This document shows, piece by piece, positions 8,135 through 16,742 of a stretch of DNA of 64,000 nt. How positions within the stretch are numbered: the stretch's first letter is position 1; each line of letters starts with the position of its first letter. The stretch is from Vibrio maritimus (GTDB lineage Bacteria; Pseudomonadota; Gammaproteobacteria; Enterobacterales; Vibrionaceae). The position numbers were made by a program, and so were the translations under genes. Under the pieces are notes generated by a model. That model ran no database searches and had not been told where the DNA came from. It saw only the letters and a list, made by a program, of their open reading frames with translations. Location of the stretch: the NCBI RefSeq assembly GCF_021441885.1, contig NZ_CP090439.1, positions 62,001 to 126,000 on the forward strand. The letters are read 5' to 3'.

Positions 8135-9091
8135 TTACTCAACGTCGAGCTTTTTACGCATTTCTTCAATGATACGTAAAGTATCAATCGTCGCTTTCAT
8201 TGGATGCTTATCACTCTGGATTTTGTTTTGTCTTAGACACTCCATCGCCTCCGCGATTTGATACTCAAAGCCGGCACCTAAGTGCGGTGCTTCGAATATT
8301 TCGGTGTCCTTGTCAGTAACGAGCGTCGCTTTCTCTGCGCCGAAAAAAGGCTCCGCGACTTCGATTCGTCCGTTTTCGCCGAATATAATCATGGTGTTTG
8401 GAGTGTTGATATTGAAACTACAAGTAAACGTGGCACTAGCGCCATTTTCATATTCGAGAATCGCCGAGACACTTTCTTCGACTCCCGTTTCCCCTACTTC
8501 ACCTGTGATTCGCCAGTTTAGAGGCAGTTGATCGAAGACGTAATTAGATAGTGCGATGTTGTAGATACCAATGTCATGCAGTGCTCCTCCTCCCTGCGCG
8601 GGGTCAAAGAGGCGGTCACTGTAGTTACGCTCAGCTTTAAAGCAGAAGTTCGATTGGACGAGTTTTATTGGTCCTATTTGCTGCTTCCAGATTTGGATTT
8701 GATCCCAGACAGGAAGGAACTTAGACCAAAAAGCCTCCATGATAAATAGGCCTTTCTCGACAGAGACCTCGCGCAGATGCTCAGACTGCTTGGCAGTCAT
8801 TGTGAGTGCTTTTTCGCACATGACTGGTTTACCGGCATTCAAGCACATCAAGGCTTGCTCATAATGAAAGGCGTGAGGCGTCGCGATGTAGATAGTATCG
8901 ATATCGGGATCTTGTGTTAACGCTTGATAATCTCCGTAAACAGTCGATATTTGATACTCATCCGCAAACCGCTGGGCCCGCTGTTGGTTTCTGCTTGCTA
9001 CGGCGTGGATAACAGCGTCTTTGGTAACACTGATCCCTTTAGCAAAATTGTGGGCAATCCTACCCGGCCCTATCACACCCCATTTGATCAT
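8135..9091 (-). CDS. Gfo/Idh/MocA-family NAD(P)-dependent oxidoreductase
   Basis: A roughly 318-residue dehydrogenase with the N-terminal Rossmann motif WGVIGPGRIAHNF, the conserved ATPHAFHYEQ segment, and the catalytic-lysine motif CEKALT (EKP-type) near residue 95. The C-terminal half is the usual alpha/beta substrate domain, with GGGALHDIGIYN. Members oxidise or reduce sugars, inositols or trans-dihydrodiols; the substrate here is unknown. I start it at ATG 9091 because AAAGGA is eight bases upstream; the ATG at 9100 sits directly against that site. The LysR gene is 18 bp upstream on the same strand, so the two are probably cotranscribed. Confidence 0.78.
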   Translation of the reverse strand: MIKWGVIGPGRIAHNFAKGISVTKDAVIHAVASRNQQRAQRFADEYQISTVYGDYQALTQDPDIDTIYIATPHAFHYEQALMCLNAGKPVMCEKALTMTAKQSEHLREVSVEKGLFIMEAFWSKFLPVWDQIQIWKQQIGPIKLVQSNFCFKAERNYSDRLFDPAQGGGALHDIGIYNIALSNYVFDQLPLNWRITGEVGETGVEESVSAILEYENGASATFTCSFNINTPNTMIIFGENGRIEVAEPFFGAEKATLVTDKDTEIFEAPHLGAGFEYQIAEAMECLRQNKIQSDKHPMKATIDTLRIIEEMRKKLDVE

Positions 9092-9109
9092 GAGCCTCAT
9101 CCTTTCATA

Positions 9110-10018
9110 TTATTTATTGAGCGTACTGCCAACCTTAGCAATTTGAGTTCTTAACCATTGATGTGCCGTATCCGAATTTCGGCTTGGGTGCCAAACCATA
9201 CTTAGTCCGTGCACTGAAGCGCCAAATGGCATTGGCAGCGCTTTTACGTTGAGTCCCTGGGAAAATTTGGTGAACGTAGAGTGCGTGACCAGACCAATGG
9301 CCTCGGTCTGACTTATGGCTGGCAGCATATCCACTTCGCCTGGAGCACGATAGACGATCTTGCGTTTGCCAAATTCAGGGAAGTCTTTCTCGCTAAAGAA
9401 GCTTTGACGAGTGTGCCAACGAGACATCACGACGTGTTGCTCGGCTAAATACTCTTCGGTAGTGATTGTCTCACCTGTCAGCCTAGGGTGGTCGTTCGAT
9501 GCGACAACATAAAGCGTTTCTTTGAAGATCTCTTTGGTCTTCAACGTAGTGACATCAGTGCGCGTTCTATCAATGACTAAATCATAGCGCTGCAAGCGCA
9601 GGTCGGACTCATGGTCTTCGGTGAACAGCGGATGCACTTCAAGTGACACCTTAGGCGCTATCTTGGCAAACCTTACTAGTAGCTCCGGCAATACTGCATA
9701 GTTCGCGGCAGACACAGAGGCGATAGAGAATGTCTTGGTCGAGGTCTTAGGATTAAAATCGCGCGACGCTTCCAGTGTCGAATTGAAGTTTTTGAGCGAC
9801 GTTGCCAAAGCCGGGTAGATATCATTGGCAAAGGTTGTCGGCTCTACACCACTGGCGTTGCGATGGAATAGAGAGTCGTCGTAGATTTCTCGAAGACGCT
9901 TGAGTGCTTTGCTCACTGCTGGCTGGCTAATGCCAAGCCGTGTTGCCGCACTGGATAAACTTTGCTCTTCGTAGATAGCAACGAAGACTGGAATAAGATT
10001 AAGTTCGGTGTTTTTCAT
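9110..10018 (-). CDS. LysR-family transcriptional regulator
   Basis: A 302-residue LysR regulator (MKNTELNLIPVF start). The helix-turn-helix is canonical: SLSSAATRLGISQPAVSKALKRLR at about residues 18-41. The effector domain follows, and its SRWHTR and VDMLPAISQTEAIGLV segments resemble the NodD/NahR/LeuO-like branch. An in-frame ATG at 10066 would run into the BatD gene; ATG 10018 has AAGG seven bases upstream and is preferred. It lies 38 bp downstream of the Bat operon and just upstream of the Gfo/Idh gene, which it may regulate. No effector can be inferred. Confidence 0.78.
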   Translation of the reverse strand: MKNTELNLIPVFVAIYEEQSLSSAATRLGISQPAVSKALKRLREIYDDSLFHRNASGVEPTTFANDIYPALATSLKNFNSTLEASRDFNPKTSTKTFSIASVSAANYAVLPELLVRFAKIAPKVSLEVHPLFTEDHESDLRLQRYDLVIDRTRTDVTTLKTKEIFKETLYVVASNDHPRLTGETITTEEYLAEQHVVMSRWHTRQSFFSEKDFPEFGKRKIVYRAPGEVDMLPAISQTEAIGLVTHSTFTKFSQGLNVKALPMPFGASVHGLSMVWHPSRNSDTAHQWLRTQIAKVGSTLNK

Positions 10019-10056
10019 TCTGACCTTTTTGTTTTCACCAGCTAGGCTCAAGTGCT

Positions 10057-11346
10057 CTACTGCCACTTATCTAAACCCTTGAGTACAGATGAACGTTCGC
10101 TGCGCCTTTTTGGCTTAAGTCTTTTCCACATTCTGCGACTTAACGCGGCGTCTGGTGTTTCGTTTTGTATGCTGTGACTCGCTTGCTGCCATGAAGGTTC
10201 GTCATGGATCTTTTTGAGTTCAACTTCTCCGCTAACTTCACGACCTTTTTTATAGATCAAAGCCCTCACTAACGTCCACTCTCTGCGTCTTAGCGCTTTC
10301 GCCAGTTGCCACCACTGTGGTGTTGGGTGCGTTTTGTAGAAGCGGTACATTAGCTTGAACGCTGTTACTATTGCGAGCATAACTACAAAAAGTATAACGA
10401 GTTCAGTTTTATACGTATTGATCAGCGAACGCCAAGTGTGAGCAACCTGTACTTTTTTCGCAGCTAAAGTGACAGATTTGACCGATTGCGACTCCACATC
10501 CCACCAGCGAATCTCCTGCTCAGGGAACCTCACTTCACCGCCTGTTGTGAGAATATACGTCACCTCGTCGGTACGTTTCGATTTGTATACACCACGGGTC
10601 TGGCTATCGTTCAATAAACTTGGTTTGGGATAACCTTTTACTCCCTCGACACTCTGCTCACCTAAAGGTGGCAAAAGTATCGATAAAGTATCGGCGGCTT
10701 CGATGTTCAAGGTTCTGACTAGACTATCGCCCGCTTTTAAATCCTCCGAGGATGCCTTCCAAGACTCATTAACTTTGACATCTTGGGCAGAGAACCAGGG
10801 TTCATCTTGAGTGAACGACGCATCCGGCAGGTAGGTAAACAGCGACATGGGTTCGGTATACAGAGTGCCGGAGACGGTCGAGCCGTCCTGAGCTGAAACC
10901 TGAACGCGCACAGGGACTTTCGGTAGTCGATATTCACCACTTTGTTGAGGATAAAGCGTTATCTCCCAACGCTGCCGAGACCATGTCTGCCCATTTTTAC
11001 GCTCGGTGTAGTTGGTCGCTAGTTGATTCCGCTGTTTTACAATCAGATCGGGCATCCCAAATCCAGAGATACGAGTACCGCCTGTAAACCACCTTGGCGT
11101 TGCCACCTCAATATAGAGAATAACCTGCTCTCGAATAGCGGCAGGCTCTGCTGCGCTATCACCTTTACTAAGCCAAGATTTTATTTCGACACCGCCTTCA
11201 CGCTGCAGTTGGTTTATCGTCATGTCCGCGTGTGCGGGCATCGACAATGATATCAGGGTGGCGAAAAGAATCAGTCCCAATTTAGCTATTGCTTTTAGAG
11301 AGTTACGTCGGAAATTAATCGCTCGTCGGAAGTTAACGGTTTTCAT
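10057..11346 (-). CDS. batD: BatD-like protein (oxygen-tolerance family)
   Basis: A 429-residue membrane-anchored periplasmic protein, last gene of the MoxR/Bat operon. A signal peptide ends near PAHA (about residue 40, after an Arg-rich N-region). A long beta-rich periplasmic part follows (typical VILYIEVATPRWFTGG, and AGDSLVRTLNIEA), then one transmembrane segment at about 315-335 and a basic cytoplasmic tail. This is the BatD layout. Bat proteins were named from Bacteroides aerotolerance; their molecular role remains uncertain, with proposals around envelope stress and assembly of complexes by MoxR. It overlaps the upstream gene by 4 bp (ATGA), indicating translational coupling. Confidence 0.75.
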   Translation of the reverse strand: MKTVNFRRAINFRRNSLKAIAKLGLILFATLISLSMPAHADMTINQLQREGGVEIKSWLSKGDSAAEPAAIREQVILYIEVATPRWFTGGTRISGFGMPDLIVKQRNQLATNYTERKNGQTWSRQRWEITLYPQQSGEYRLPKVPVRVQVSAQDGSTVSGTLYTEPMSLFTYLPDASFTQDEPWFSAQDVKVNESWKASSEDLKAGDSLVRTLNIEAADTLSILLPPLGEQSVEGVKGYPKPSLLNDSQTRGVYKSKRTDEVTYILTTGGEVRFPEQEIRWWDVESQSVKSVTLAAKKVQVAHTWRSLINTYKTELVILFVVMLAIVTAFKLMYRFYKTHPTPQWWQLAKALRRREWTLVRALIYKKGREVSGEVELKKIHDEPSWQQASHSIQNETPDAALSRRMWKRLKPKRRSERSSVLKGLDKWQ

Positions 11347-13025
11347 TGTTGACTCCCTTGTTCACGAAGCTGGATTTGGAATTTATTCCTCAAAAAGTTC
11401 TTTGGATCGGCTTCCACTTTCCTCAGCCATTTATCCGCCAGTTCTTGACTGCCCAATATTTCATTGGCATTGAGCGTTTCTTTCAGCAATAACTGTGACG
11501 CTGTTTCTTCATCCGCGCCATCAGCGGTTCGAGGATTATCCCCCAGCTCCATAGATTCTTCAGGTCCATCAGTGGTACCTGATTGGCTCTCACTTACACG
11601 ATTAATTTCATCCACCAGCTCACTCATGGCTTGGTAGTTTTGCTTGGCAACATTGGCAATATCTTCGTCGTTGGTTTTTTCCATAAGATCTTTATAAAGG
11701 TTTCTTGCAGCAAGATACTCACGTTGCCTCGCTAACGTGTTGCCAAGATAGAGGATCGCTCGTTCATCGCCTTGCACCTGAACAAACTGAGATTGGGCTG
11801 AAACGAAGTCACGCCCATAGTAAAAGGCGATACCTTTATTCATCGGCTCTTGATAATGGTTCGCCGCTTTAATGAATTCGCCTTGATTGAAGTACCACTG
11901 CCCCTGCTGTTCAGGGGTTAGCCATAGATTCATCCAAGTCTGTTTCGCGCTGTCCCAAAACTTTTCAATATTCGAATTGGGTTCCGTGGTTTGCTCAGTT
12001 TTTGCCACCACAGAAACAGTTTCGGCCTGAGCTTGGCTTATTATCAGATTAGGGCTAATTAACGACGCTAATAGCACCCACTGAACTAGCCAACCTTTTC
12101 TAAACCATAGCAGCGCAAGAATCATCACAGGAAAGATGAGGTAGTATCCCATGTCTCTCCACGGCATCGCCGACTCACCTGTGATTTGCATGTGACGTTC
12201 GACATCCGATGCGATTTTGTTGATGTCACTGTCGTCAGTTGTGAGCGCGTAGTAACGACCATCTGTATCGTTAGCCAGCTTTTTCAAGCTCCCCCAATCA
12301 GTCGCTGAACTACTTTGGATAGCATCGTTGCCCACACCCAATACCATGATCAGTTGGTTAGTATCTTTAAATGCCTCTTGATACTGCTGAATACCTTCTT
12401 GAGAAACGCCATCAGAGACAATCAAAATGGATGCTGACGGAAAGCCTTTTAACTGAGATTGCAACTCAGGAATTGCCGATTGGACACTCTTACCTTGTAC
12501 CGGAATCACCTCAGGCGTTATCGCATTGAGAAATGGCAAGAACACTTGATTGTCCTCTGTCATAGGCATCGCTGTGTGTGCACTTCCACCGAAGACAATA
12601 AGTGACGTTTTTCCACCTTTTCTAGCTTCTAGAAGGTCTCGGATCTTGTATTTGGCACGCTCTAAGCGCGACGGCGGCAAGTCCGTTTGCTCCATAGAAG
12701 TACTGACATCCAGCACAATAGCGAGCGCCCCTTGGTCTTCTCCAAATGGTGACGGTTCGCGCTCCCAGGTTGGTCCCGCACAGATAACTATGGCAACACT
12801 GAGAATCGCGCTGAGTAGTTTAAGGGGAAGCTGGCTTTTCCAGCCCTGCTCGCCAATGATCAATGCCTTTTGTAAATGCTCTGGGACGATGGTTTTCCAT
12901 GCAGATTTTGACTCTCTACGCCAACGAAGCAACAGCAGTACCACAAGTGGGATAAACGCCAACAGCCAGTAAGGACGGATAAAGTGAAACTGAGAGAGGA
13001 ACTGTTCAATCGCTAAACTGCTCAT
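11343..13025 (-). CDS. BatB/BatC fusion: von Willebrand A domain with TPR region
   Basis: A 560-residue inner-membrane protein. Two N-terminal transmembrane segments (about 15-30 and 65-85) precede a VWA domain (about 90-270) with an intact MIDAS start, DVSTSM. Another pair of hydrophobic segments follows (about 295-335). A TPR region (about 365-460, beginning EQQGQWYFNQGEFIKAANHYQ) and an acidic tail close the protein. It therefore joins BatB and the TPR protein BatC in one chain, a common proteobacterial arrangement. The MIDAS should bind a divalent metal and a partner protein. It overlaps both neighbours by 4 bp. Confidence 0.8.
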   Translation of the reverse strand: MSSLAIEQFLSQFHFIRPYWLLAFIPLVVLLLLRWRRESKSAWKTIVPEHLQKALIIGEQGWKSQLPLKLLSAILSVAIVICAGPTWEREPSPFGEDQGALAIVLDVSTSMEQTDLPPSRLERAKYKIRDLLEARKGGKTSLIVFGGSAHTAMPMTEDNQVFLPFLNAITPEVIPVQGKSVQSAIPELQSQLKGFPSASILIVSDGVSQEGIQQYQEAFKDTNQLIMVLGVGNDAIQSSSATDWGSLKKLANDTDGRYYALTTDDSDINKIASDVERHMQITGESAMPWRDMGYYLIFPVMILALLWFRKGWLVQWVLLASLISPNLIISQAQAETVSVVAKTEQTTEPNSNIEKFWDSAKQTWMNLWLTPEQQGQWYFNQGEFIKAANHYQEPMNKGIAFYYGRDFVSAQSQFVQVQGDERAILYLGNTLARQREYLAARNLYKDLMEKTNDEDIANVAKQNYQAMSELVDEINRVSESQSGTTDGPEESMELGDNPRTADGADEETASQLLLKETLNANEILGSQELADKWLRKVEADPKNFLRNKFQIQLREQGSQQ

Positions 13026-14083
13026 GATTTACCCTCCGTTTCGATAGAGGTAACATCTTGCTTTCTGGCTAAATCCACTGGCTCAGAGTTAAACATGGAG
13101 CGACGAATCGTAGCGGTGGTAAACGCGATAAGATAAAGAACGACGACAATCATAATCAAGTAATGATGCACCGTTTGTTTAGGTCGGTATTGCGTGCTTT
13201 CGTATAACTTTGGCTCCAACTCCCCAATCGCTTGATAAGCATTGTGCAATGCTTCTTGGTCCATCGCTTGAAACGCTTCGCCGCCCGATGAGCTAGCAAT
13301 GTTTTGAATTGTTTCCATATCTAACGCTTGCTCGCCTACGGTTTCTGGATCGCCCATTGCTATCACGTGGATCCTCACTTGTTTCGCAGCGGCAACAGTT
13401 GCCGCATCTTTCGGTTCAACAAAGCTCCCGGTGTCGTTCCCGTCAGTGAGAACAATGACCACTTTCTCGCGATCTGCTTCCCCTTGCGATTGTTCAAACA
13501 CCTTGATTGCCAAGCCAATAGCATCTCCTAAGTGAGTACTTTGTCCTGCCATCGCGACTTCAGTTTGATTGAGCAATGCCAGCCAAACATCGTGATCGGC
13601 AGTAAATGGCGTTTGTAAGTAAGCGGCATCGCCAAACAAAATCAAACCAAGGCGGTCACCATCTCGCGTAGTGACAAAGTCTTTAAGTACACCTTTGACC
13701 GCGTCCAATCTTGATATCGCTTGACCATCTGGAGATAGAAAATCCATTTCTGCCATTGAACCCGAGAGATCGACAGCGACCATCACATCTCGTCCGAGTT
13801 TCTCGCGCGTCTGTGGCTCGCCAAGCACGGTGGGCTTAGTCATCGCGATAACCAACAAAACCCAAGAAGCAACAAGGATTGCACGCTGCCACCAAGACGG
13901 ATTCAGCTGACTCGCACCCTGCTCGGGTTCTTCACCAAGAATGTCCAAGAGGCTTCTAAAAAACGGTACCTTAATCGCACTCTGTTTGGTTTTATAAGCT
14001 GGGACTAAGCGGTAAACCAGAATCGGTAAGGGTAAGAGCAATAGCCACATTGGGTAAGTTAGAGAGAGGCTTTCCCAGTTCAT
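13022..14083 (-). CDS. BatA-like von Willebrand A domain membrane protein
   Basis: A 353-residue protein with N-terminal transmembrane segments (about 8-25 and 60-80), a VWA domain (about 85-285) and one C-terminal transmembrane segment (about 310-330). The MIDAS is complete: DLSGSM, then a conserved T in QTPFTAD and an aspartate in LTDGND. The VWA domain should face the periplasm or cytoplasm edge and bind partners in a metal-dependent way. Together with the next VWA gene it makes the BatA/BatB pair. It begins inside the stop of the DUF4381 gene (4-bp overlap). Confidence 0.82.
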   Translation of the reverse strand: MNWESLSLTYPMWLLLLPLPILVYRLVPAYKTKQSAIKVPFFRSLLDILGEEPEQGASQLNPSWWQRAILVASWVLLVIAMTKPTVLGEPQTREKLGRDVMVAVDLSGSMAEMDFLSPDGQAISRLDAVKGVLKDFVTTRDGDRLGLILFGDAAYLQTPFTADHDVWLALLNQTEVAMAGQSTHLGDAIGLAIKVFEQSQGEADREKVVIVLTDGNDTGSFVEPKDAATVAAAKQVRIHVIAMGDPETVGEQALDMETIQNIASSSGGEAFQAMDQEALHNAYQAIGELEPKLYESTQYRPKQTVHHYLIMIVVVLYLIAFTTATIRRSMFNSEPVDLARKQDVTSIETEGKS

Positions 14084-14655
14084 GATGACTCCCCCTTGAA
14101 GTGAATCAGCGATCGTCGAACACCACTCAATTTTCGCTGAGCGGTATTTTTAAGCGACCAGTATTCTCTTAGCCAAGAGGGCGTTTTATGAGAATCAATC
14201 CAAAGCGATACCGCGCCATATATTTGCTGAGTTTCTGCATTCGTTAATGCCACCGATTGAGAGATAAGCGATCGTAGCCACTTTTCTCCGAGTTCTGTCG
14301 CTAGATTGCTGCTTTGATCTAAAGACTGTTGACTCAAATACTCCAACCAAACCTTATTAAACTGTTGAGGCTGATTTGGATATAGGTAGTGGTGAACACT
14401 TTTCAGCACGTCATAACAAACCATCGAAAGATGCTCGGACTGTTGATGTTGTTCAAGTACTCGTTTCGCTTCTCTTCGATAACTCTGCATCTGATGGTCA
14501 CAATAGGCTACGGCAAACTTGTATAAAGCAAATAGAACGATGAGTAATGCCAGCACTTGCCAGCCTATGGTCTGTGGAACCCAAGAGATAGCATCAGGGT
14601 TCGGGACCTCTGACATATTGCGAAGAATATAGGAACTAGGCGCTGTTTGACTCAT
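14080..14655 (-). CDS. DUF4381 membrane protein of the MoxR/Bat operon
   Basis: A 191-residue protein with one strong transmembrane helix at about residues 30-50 (VLALLIVLFALYKFAVAY), preceded by the SWVPQTIGWQ motif typical of DUF4381. A charged, helical cytoplasmic domain follows. DUF4381 proteins are found almost only in MoxR-DUF58-VWA operons, between the DUF58 and VWA genes, exactly as here. No biochemical function is established. Both ends overlap the neighbouring genes by 4 bp, so stoichiometric coupled translation is likely. Confidence 0.75.
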   Translation of the reverse strand: MSQTAPSSYILRNMSEVPNPDAISWVPQTIGWQVLALLIVLFALYKFAVAYCDHQMQSYRREAKRVLEQHQQSEHLSMVCYDVLKSVHHYLYPNQPQQFNKVWLEYLSQQSLDQSSNLATELGEKWLRSLISQSVALTNAETQQIYGAVSLWIDSHKTPSWLREYWSLKNTAQRKLSGVRRSLIHFKGESS

Positions 14656-15611
14656 AAAGACACCCCTCCCACAGCACGCTTGAACGCATCGATATGTTTA
14701 CCATCAGTTGATAGCTCGATAACAGGAAGTCGCTTCATCGCCATTAGCTGACCAAGTCTCTCAAGACGTTGGTGAGATTGCTCCCTGAGTCCAAGGTTGA
14801 CTTTATCTAATTTCGTTTTTTCAGTCACGCTTAGCTGATATTTGCCATCTCCAAATACCAAAGAAGCTGAGTCGAGAACGTCTGCTGGTAACGCCGCTTC
14901 AAGCGGATCGGAAATGACTACGCTTAAGATGTCGTTATGCTGCTGTAGGTACTTCAATCGATCGAGATCGAATTCAGACGCCCCAGACCAATCACTAATG
15001 AACAAGACAGTGGCGTTCTTAAGCCCAAGATTGCCAAGCATACGAATGGTGGCTGACAAGCTAGATGCTTCGCTGTCTTCACTGTAGATATCAAGCGCAT
15101 TATTCGCTTCATTGAGCCGTTTTAAGGCATGCAAAAGATGGTTTTGCGAGCGTTGAGGCTTTAAGTATTCAATCTGTGTTGTTTGGCTAATGATAAAACC
15201 AACTCGGTCATTGTCTTTCAAAATGCGCCAGGCTGACAGAGCGGCGATCTCGGAAGCAACCACGGATTTCATGGTATCGATAGAAGAGAAATACATGCCA
15301 CTCCGCTGGTCAACACAGATGATAAAGTTTCGGTCTTTCTCTTCGGTATAAGTGCGCACGTGCGGTTTGCCAGTACGCATCGTGACCTTCCAATCTAGAT
15401 TTCGAATATCATCACCGAGCTGGTAGTGGCGAAGCTCTTCAAAGTTAAGCCCACGGCCGCGAAACGGCGAGCCGTGTCTACCTGACATGCGAGATTGCGC
15501 CACGAGATGCGGTAATAATGAGAAAGCTTGCACTTGTGATTGCAGCTTAACCAAGCGCTCATAGGAGGTATGAATTCGACAATCTTGGTTGTTAGCGTTT
15601 TTAGAAGCCAT
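14652..15611 (-). CDS. DUF58 domain protein
   Basis: A 319-residue protein with the DUF58 signature near residues 50-85 (RGLNFEELRHYQLGDDIRNLDW, then RTGKPHVRTY). A degenerate VWA-like fold follows, in which the MIDAS reads DQRSGM. DUF58 proteins are the usual partners of MoxR ATPases and are thought to deliver or hold substrates for them. There is no signal peptide or transmembrane segment, so it is probably cytoplasmic. It starts 18 bp after the MoxR gene and ends in a 4-bp overlap with DUF4381. A YeaD/MoxR-type accessory role is inferred only from context. Confidence 0.8.
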   Translation of the reverse strand: MASKNANNQDCRIHTSYERLVKLQSQVQAFSLLPHLVAQSRMSGRHGSPFRGRGLNFEELRHYQLGDDIRNLDWKVTMRTGKPHVRTYTEEKDRNFIICVDQRSGMYFSSIDTMKSVVASEIAALSAWRILKDNDRVGFIISQTTQIEYLKPQRSQNHLLHALKRLNEANNALDIYSEDSEASSLSATIRMLGNLGLKNATVLFISDWSGASEFDLDRLKYLQQHNDILSVVISDPLEAALPADVLDSASLVFGDGKYQLSVTEKTKLDKVNLGLREQSHQRLERLGQLMAMKRLPVIELSTDGKHIDAFKRAVGGVSL

Positions 15612-15629
15612 AGTAGTACCTCTGGCGGC

Positions 15630-16628
15630 TTAGCCTATCGCAACAACATCAAGAAGGTGGTTAACAACATCTTGCTGAGTCACTTGTTCTGCCAACGCGT
15701 TGTATGACAGCGCAATTCGGTGTCCGAGCACCATGTTCGCTACCGCTCTAACGTCATCAGGCTCGACATAGCTTCGACCCTGTAACCAAGCATAAGCGCG
15801 ACTACATTTATCTAAAGCAATAGAAGCACGCGGTGAAGAGCCTACAAGAAGCCAATCTGACAGTGATGATTCTGGGTAACGCTGTGGCTGTCTTGTCGCC
15901 ATCACGAGGCTGACGATATAATTCTCGACGATGTCCGATACTTCAATCTCTGGCATTTCTTGTCTTGCGGCAAAAACCGAGTCTGTTGAGATAGTGATAA
16001 TGTCATTGGAGGTGGTGGTTTCAGAATCCGTAGCAACCGATATTGAACGTTCTTCATTTCGCACTAAGCGAATGATGTCTCGTTCTGCCTCGTCCTCGGG
16101 ATAATCCACCGTCACCTTCATAATGAAGCGGTCCATCTGCGCTTCGGGTAACGGATAGGTACCCTCTTGTTCGATTGGGTTTTGTGTCGCGAGAACCATA
16201 AACAGCTCTGGCAACTTATGACTGTCTCCTCCCACTGTCACCGTTCCTTCGGCCATCGCTTCTAACAATGCTGCCTGAACTTTTGCTGGCGCGCGGTTGA
16301 TCTCATCCGCCAGAACAATGCTGTTGAAGATTGGGCCAGCTTGGAAGTGAAGCTGAGGCTTACCATCCATATCTTGGTAAATTTCAGTACCAGTTACATC
16401 GGACGGTAATAAGTCTGGCGTGAACTGAATACGCCCAAAACTTGTATTCAGGCGATCGGCCAATGATTTTATAGAGCGTGTTTTCGCCGTGCCCGGCAAA
16501 CCCTCAAGCAAGATGTGTCCATTGGTAATCAAGCCAACCACCAGCGCTGTGACCATATGTTGTTGACCGATAACCGATTTACCTACTTCTGTAATCAGGC
16601 GGTTAAGTTCTGTTTGTGCTTGATTCAT
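15630..16628 (-). CDS. MoxR-family AAA+ ATPase
   Basis: A 332-residue AAA+ ATPase, first gene of the operon. Walker A is GLPGTAKT (residues 43-50), Walker B is IVLADEINRAP (about 107-117), sensor 1 is the ATQNP motif, and the arginine finger region is EAQMDRF. MoxR ATPases remodel or activate partner complexes, often through VWA proteins. Here five partner genes follow in a tight run (DUF58, DUF4381, BatA, BatB/TPR, BatD). AAGGTG lies about eight bases upstream of the start. The promoter is probably in 16629-16740, where a short palindrome is found. Confidence 0.88.
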   Translation of the reverse strand: MNQAQTELNRLITEVGKSVIGQQHMVTALVVGLITNGHILLEGLPGTAKTRSIKSLADRLNTSFGRIQFTPDLLPSDVTGTEIYQDMDGKPQLHFQAGPIFNSIVLADEINRAPAKVQAALLEAMAEGTVTVGGDSHKLPELFMVLATQNPIEQEGTYPLPEAQMDRFIMKVTVDYPEDEAERDIIRLVRNEERSISVATDSETTTSNDIITISTDSVFAARQEMPEIEVSDIVENYIVSLVMATRQPQRYPESSLSDWLLVGSSPRASIALDKCSRAYAWLQGRSYVEPDDVRAVANMVLGHRIALSYNALAEQVTQQDVVNHLLDVVAIG

Positions 16629-16704
16629 TGGTTCACACCTTTTGATTGCTCGTCTTCGTTAAATGAATGGACCTCAATGTAGCGCTTAATTTTACCTAGC
16701 CACT

Positions 16705-16723
16705 CTATAACTTTTGGTTATAG
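16705..16723. promoter_or_regulatory. Short inverted repeat upstream of moxR
   Basis: CTATAAC (16705-16711) and GTTATAG (16717-16723) are perfect 7-bp arms around TTTTG. It lies 77 bp upstream of the MoxR start and 20 bp after the cytochrome stop. No T-tract follows on the minus strand, which argues for an operator more than a terminator, but either is possible. Confidence 0.3.
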
Positions 16724-16742
16724 TGATAATGCTATACGGCCC

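Noticed and set aside
12550..12972. A 140-codon frame opposite the BatB/TPR gene
   Set aside because: Antisense to the conserved VWA domain, serine/arginine-rich and without a start signal.
10057..16628. Reading the MoxR-VWA operon as a phage-defence island
   Set aside because: The DUF58/DUF4381/BatA/BatB/BatD set is the ordinary housekeeping Bat arrangement; there are no nuclease, helicase or mobile-element genes beside it.
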